Positions 15,695 to 16,768 of a stretch of DNA of 16,768 nucleotides are shown one piece after another. Each line of letters begins with the position of its first letter. Within the stretch, counting starts at the first letter, position 1. This DNA is from CAG-791 sp963605745. GTDB lineage: Bacteria > Bacillota > Clostridia > Lachnospirales > Lachnospiraceae. The notes below the pieces were generated by a model that saw nothing but the letters and a program-made list of their open reading frames with translations, ran no database searches and was not told the DNA's origin. The position numbers and the translations under genes are program-made. The stretch lies in contig CAVCWT010000044.1 in NCBI GenBank assembly GCA_963605745.1, positions 1-16,768 of the forward strand, given 5' to 3'.

Positions 15695-15790
15695 TTAAAT
15701 GATTCCTCCAAATACAGGGAAGAAGCTATGTGCCAAGAGCCCGCACCGGAATTTCCACTCCATTGCTAAGTTTTTCAATTCACAAAACAT
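15695..15790 (-). CDS. 31-residue ORF coupled to the CMD gene
   Basis: This short frame starts at an ATG three bases after the stop of the CMD-family gene, with GGAGGAATAAAAC directly before it, so its ribosome binding site lies inside the end of the upstream gene. It ends eight bases before the terminator. The peptide begins MFCELKNLAMEWKFRC and ends in a hydrophobic stretch, LLAHSFFPVFGGII. I recognise no family. Position and binding site suggest real translation; it could be a true small protein or the stub of a second operon gene that was deleted. Confidence 0.45.
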   Translation of the reverse strand: MFCELKNLAMEWKFRCGLLAHSFFPVFGGII

Positions 15791-15793
15791 GTT

Positions 15794-16120
15794 TTATTCC
15801 TCCGTCCATACTTCTTTTGCGAGGTTAAACACAGCCCAAGCCTTTGGCCATCCTGCATAAAATGCCACATGGGTGATGATGGCTGCGATTTCTTTCTTCG
15901 TCACACCATGATTCTTTGCATTCTGAAGATGAAATTTCAAAGAAGAGTCTGTAATTCCCTGTGCCATCAAAGCGACCACAGTGATGATGCTCCTCGTTTT
16001 CAGATCAATATCCTCATTGTTCCAGTTCTCACCAAAGAGCACATCATCATTGAAATGTGCGAACTCCGGAGCAAACTCTCCGAGTGCATCTCTTCCTGCT
16101 GTTTGAACTATTTTCGCCAT
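15794..16120 (-). CDS. Carboxymuconolactone decarboxylase family protein
   Basis: The 108-residue protein is a compact all-helical member of the CMD family, close in form to the stand-alone clostridial type: QTAGRDALGEFAPEFAHFNDDVLFG is recognisable at the N-terminus in two parts, then LKTRSIITVVALMAQG (40-55), LKFHLQNAKNHGVT (61-74, with the conserved His) and ITHVAFYAGWPKAW (82-95). It has no cysteine pair, so it is not an AhpD-type peroxidase. Similar genes are commonly under MerR-family control beside oxidoreductases in stress responses to electrophiles, but its substrate is unknown. The start at 16120 has AAGGAGG ten bases upstream; an in-frame GTG 39 bases earlier has none. The promoter is of MerR type and the divergent regulator gene has been lost, so regulation here may be broken or supplied from elsewhere. 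Confidence 0.92.
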   Translation of the reverse strand: MAKIVQTAGRDALGEFAPEFAHFNDDVLFGENWNNEDIDLKTRSIITVVALMAQGITDSSLKFHLQNAKNHGVTKKEIAAIITHVAFYAGWPKAWAVFNLAKEVWTEE

Positions 16121-16177
16121 AATGTTTCTTCCTCCTTGATTTCGTGTCTTGAAGCACACCTTTCATGTGCTATATTC

Positions 16178-16208
16178 AGAATAATCCATAAACCTAACTT
16201 TAGGTCAA
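16178..16208 (-). promoter_or_regulatory. MerR-type promoter and operator of the CMD gene
   Basis: On the minus strand TTGACC (16208-16203) and TATTCT (16183-16178) are separated by 19 bases, longer than the usual 17. The spacer region contains the dyad ACCTAA..TTAGGT (about 16192-16205). This overlong spacer with a dyad inside is the hallmark of promoters remodelled by MerR-family activators. Transcription would start near 16171, about 50 bases before the CMD start codon. Confidence 0.8.
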
Positions 16209-16240
16209 GGCATTTTCGAAAACAACCTCGGAGGTATGTC

Positions 16241-16273
16241 ATGTATACGATTGGATGTCATGTAGCAAATTAG
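16241..16273 (+). pseudogene. Truncated MerR-family regulator, first ten codons only
   Basis: Divergent from the MerR-type promoter, CGGAGG is followed six bases later by an ATG that reads MYTIGCHVAN and then stops at TAG. MYTIG-x-VA is the usual beginning of MerR-family regulators (the start of the winged helix), and the position beside its operator is exactly where the regulator gene is expected. The remaining 110 or more codons are absent; no continuation is seen in any frame, and the following bases belong to an AT-rich repeat region. A 10-bp direct repeat ATGTCATGTA (16236-16245 and 16255-16264) overlaps the remnant and may mark a local rearrangement that added codons. Confidence 0.65.
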
Positions 16274-16280
16274 AGCTCCT

Positions 16281-16460
16281 TTCGTCCAATAAGCCTTCTT
16301 TTCGTCCAACTATAATCGATTTTGGACGAAAATCAATCTGTTGGACAAAAATGACACGCAGTTCTGAAAAATTGGTTGGTTGAAAATCCAAGTGCCCGTT
16401 TGAAAATGTAAGTGCACGGCAGGAAATATTAACTGCACGCATGAAATTGTAAATGCCCAC
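16281..16460. repeat. 20-bp-phased repeat array, possible IS end
   Basis: Short motifs recur every 20 bases. TTCGTCCAA lies at 16281 and 16301, and its complement form TTGGAC(G/A)AA at 16322 and 16341, so the first four are two facing pairs. From 16381, 16401, 16421 and 16441 a second motif, close to TGAAAATGTAAGTGCACG, recurs with decay. The region is AT-rich and starts eight bases after the broken regulator gene. Such multiple phased terminal repeats are known in IS21-family elements, but no transposase gene is present, so that name is inference. Confidence 0.6.
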
Positions 16461-16513
16461 ATGATAGACAACAGAATTTCAAAATCTTTTTTGCTTAAAT
16501 TTCAACAACGTGA

Positions 16514-16562
16514 AAAGGCGCACCTCATACCTGCCAACAGGCAGATATAGAAGTGCGCCTTT
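16514..16562. terminator. Nested hairpin, possible terminator
   Basis: AAAGGCGCAC (16514-16523) pairs with GTGCGCCTTT (16553-16562), and CTGCC (16531-16535) pairs with GGCAG (16540-16544) inside. On the minus strand it ends in TTTTC, so it could terminate a gene lying to the right of the window. Confidence 0.55.
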
Positions 16563-16768
16563 AGTGCCGGACCATCTTCCTGAAGATGTTCGGGCAGCAT
16601 ATGACAATTCACGCAATCAATATTCCGGCGATAAATAATCTGAATTGCCCGTAACACGGGCAGCACCCCCGCCGAAGTATAATGGTACCGTAAATTAAGA
16701 CACCTTCTGAAACCTCTTATTGAATTTCCGTGAAATTTTCATCCAACTGCTCATATCCACTGTTAAAT
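16563..16768. other. Right edge without a recognised gene
   Basis: A minus-strand frame is open from about 16740 down to the hairpin but has no start in the window and no family I know, so it may be the degraded end of a gene or chance. Two small dyads are visible: ATCTTC/GAAGAT (near 16573-16586) and TGCCCGT/ACGGGCA (16646-16652 and 16656-16662). Nothing further can be supported. Confidence 0.4.

Noticed and set aside
16239..16460. Minus-strand 73-codon frame over the phased repeats
   Set aside because: Coincides with repeated DNA, lacks a start signal and runs through the regulator remnant on the other strand.

Overview
The window looks like chromosomal DNA of an anaerobic Firmicute, most likely a clostridium of the Lachnospiraceae type. 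This is inferred from strong GGAGG-type ribosome binding sites, moderate GC, an AGCS sodium:alanine symporter beside an NhaC antiporter, a YczE/YitT membrane protein, and above all the large hybrid kinases and diguanylate cyclases with a sensor-domain style common in that group. No rRNA, tRNA or CRISPR array was seen. The species cannot be named from the sequence alone.

Layout, left to right. (1) Positions 1-355 hold no recognisable gene; a 23-bp sequence is repeated five times in tandem (215-329) and its first copy forms a terminator-like hairpin just after hflX. (2) On the minus strand come hflX (356-1714), a YczE/YitT-type membrane protein (1861-2520) and a small 58-residue ORF (2679-2855) whose start resembles a double-glycine leader. 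(3) On the plus strand a soluble diguanylate cyclase (2999-4417) has an intact GGDEF active site and an inhibitory site. It converges, across a strong bidirectional terminator, on (4) a minus-strand sodium module: an NhaC antiporter followed by an AGCS symporter (7413-4458), with a good extended -10 promoter. (5) Positions 7450-7913 hold that promoter, a long inverted repeat acting as a probable terminator, and the relic of a cation-symporter-type transporter.

(6) The centre of the window is a three-gene minus-strand signalling operon (15415-7914): a GAF-PAS hybrid histidine kinase with one receiver, a 1381-residue soluble hybrid kinase with six sensor domains and two receivers, and a membrane diguanylate cyclase with an SGDEF site and no inhibitory site. 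Five of the six sensor domains look like repeats of one type, which also occurs twice in the separate cyclase at 2999-4417. No HPt protein or DNA-binding response regulator is present, so the output of the two kinases is unknown; the adjacent cyclase suggests c-di-GMP. The promoter/leader regions of the two kinases are diverged copies of each other, and the upstream copy carries a 17-codon upstream ORF that begins with the same four residues (MANE) as the second kinase.

(7) At the right, a carboxymuconolactone-decarboxylase-family gene (15794-16120), followed by a 31-residue coupled ORF, is preceded by a promoter with the 19-bp spacer and dyad typical of MerR-type control. The divergent regulator gene itself is destroyed: only about ten codons remain (16241-16273) before sequence of a different, AT-rich character. 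That sequence (16281-16460) is a 20-bp-phased series of short repeats resembling the multiple terminal repeats of an insertion sequence. The final 300 bases hold hairpins but no gene I can recognise.
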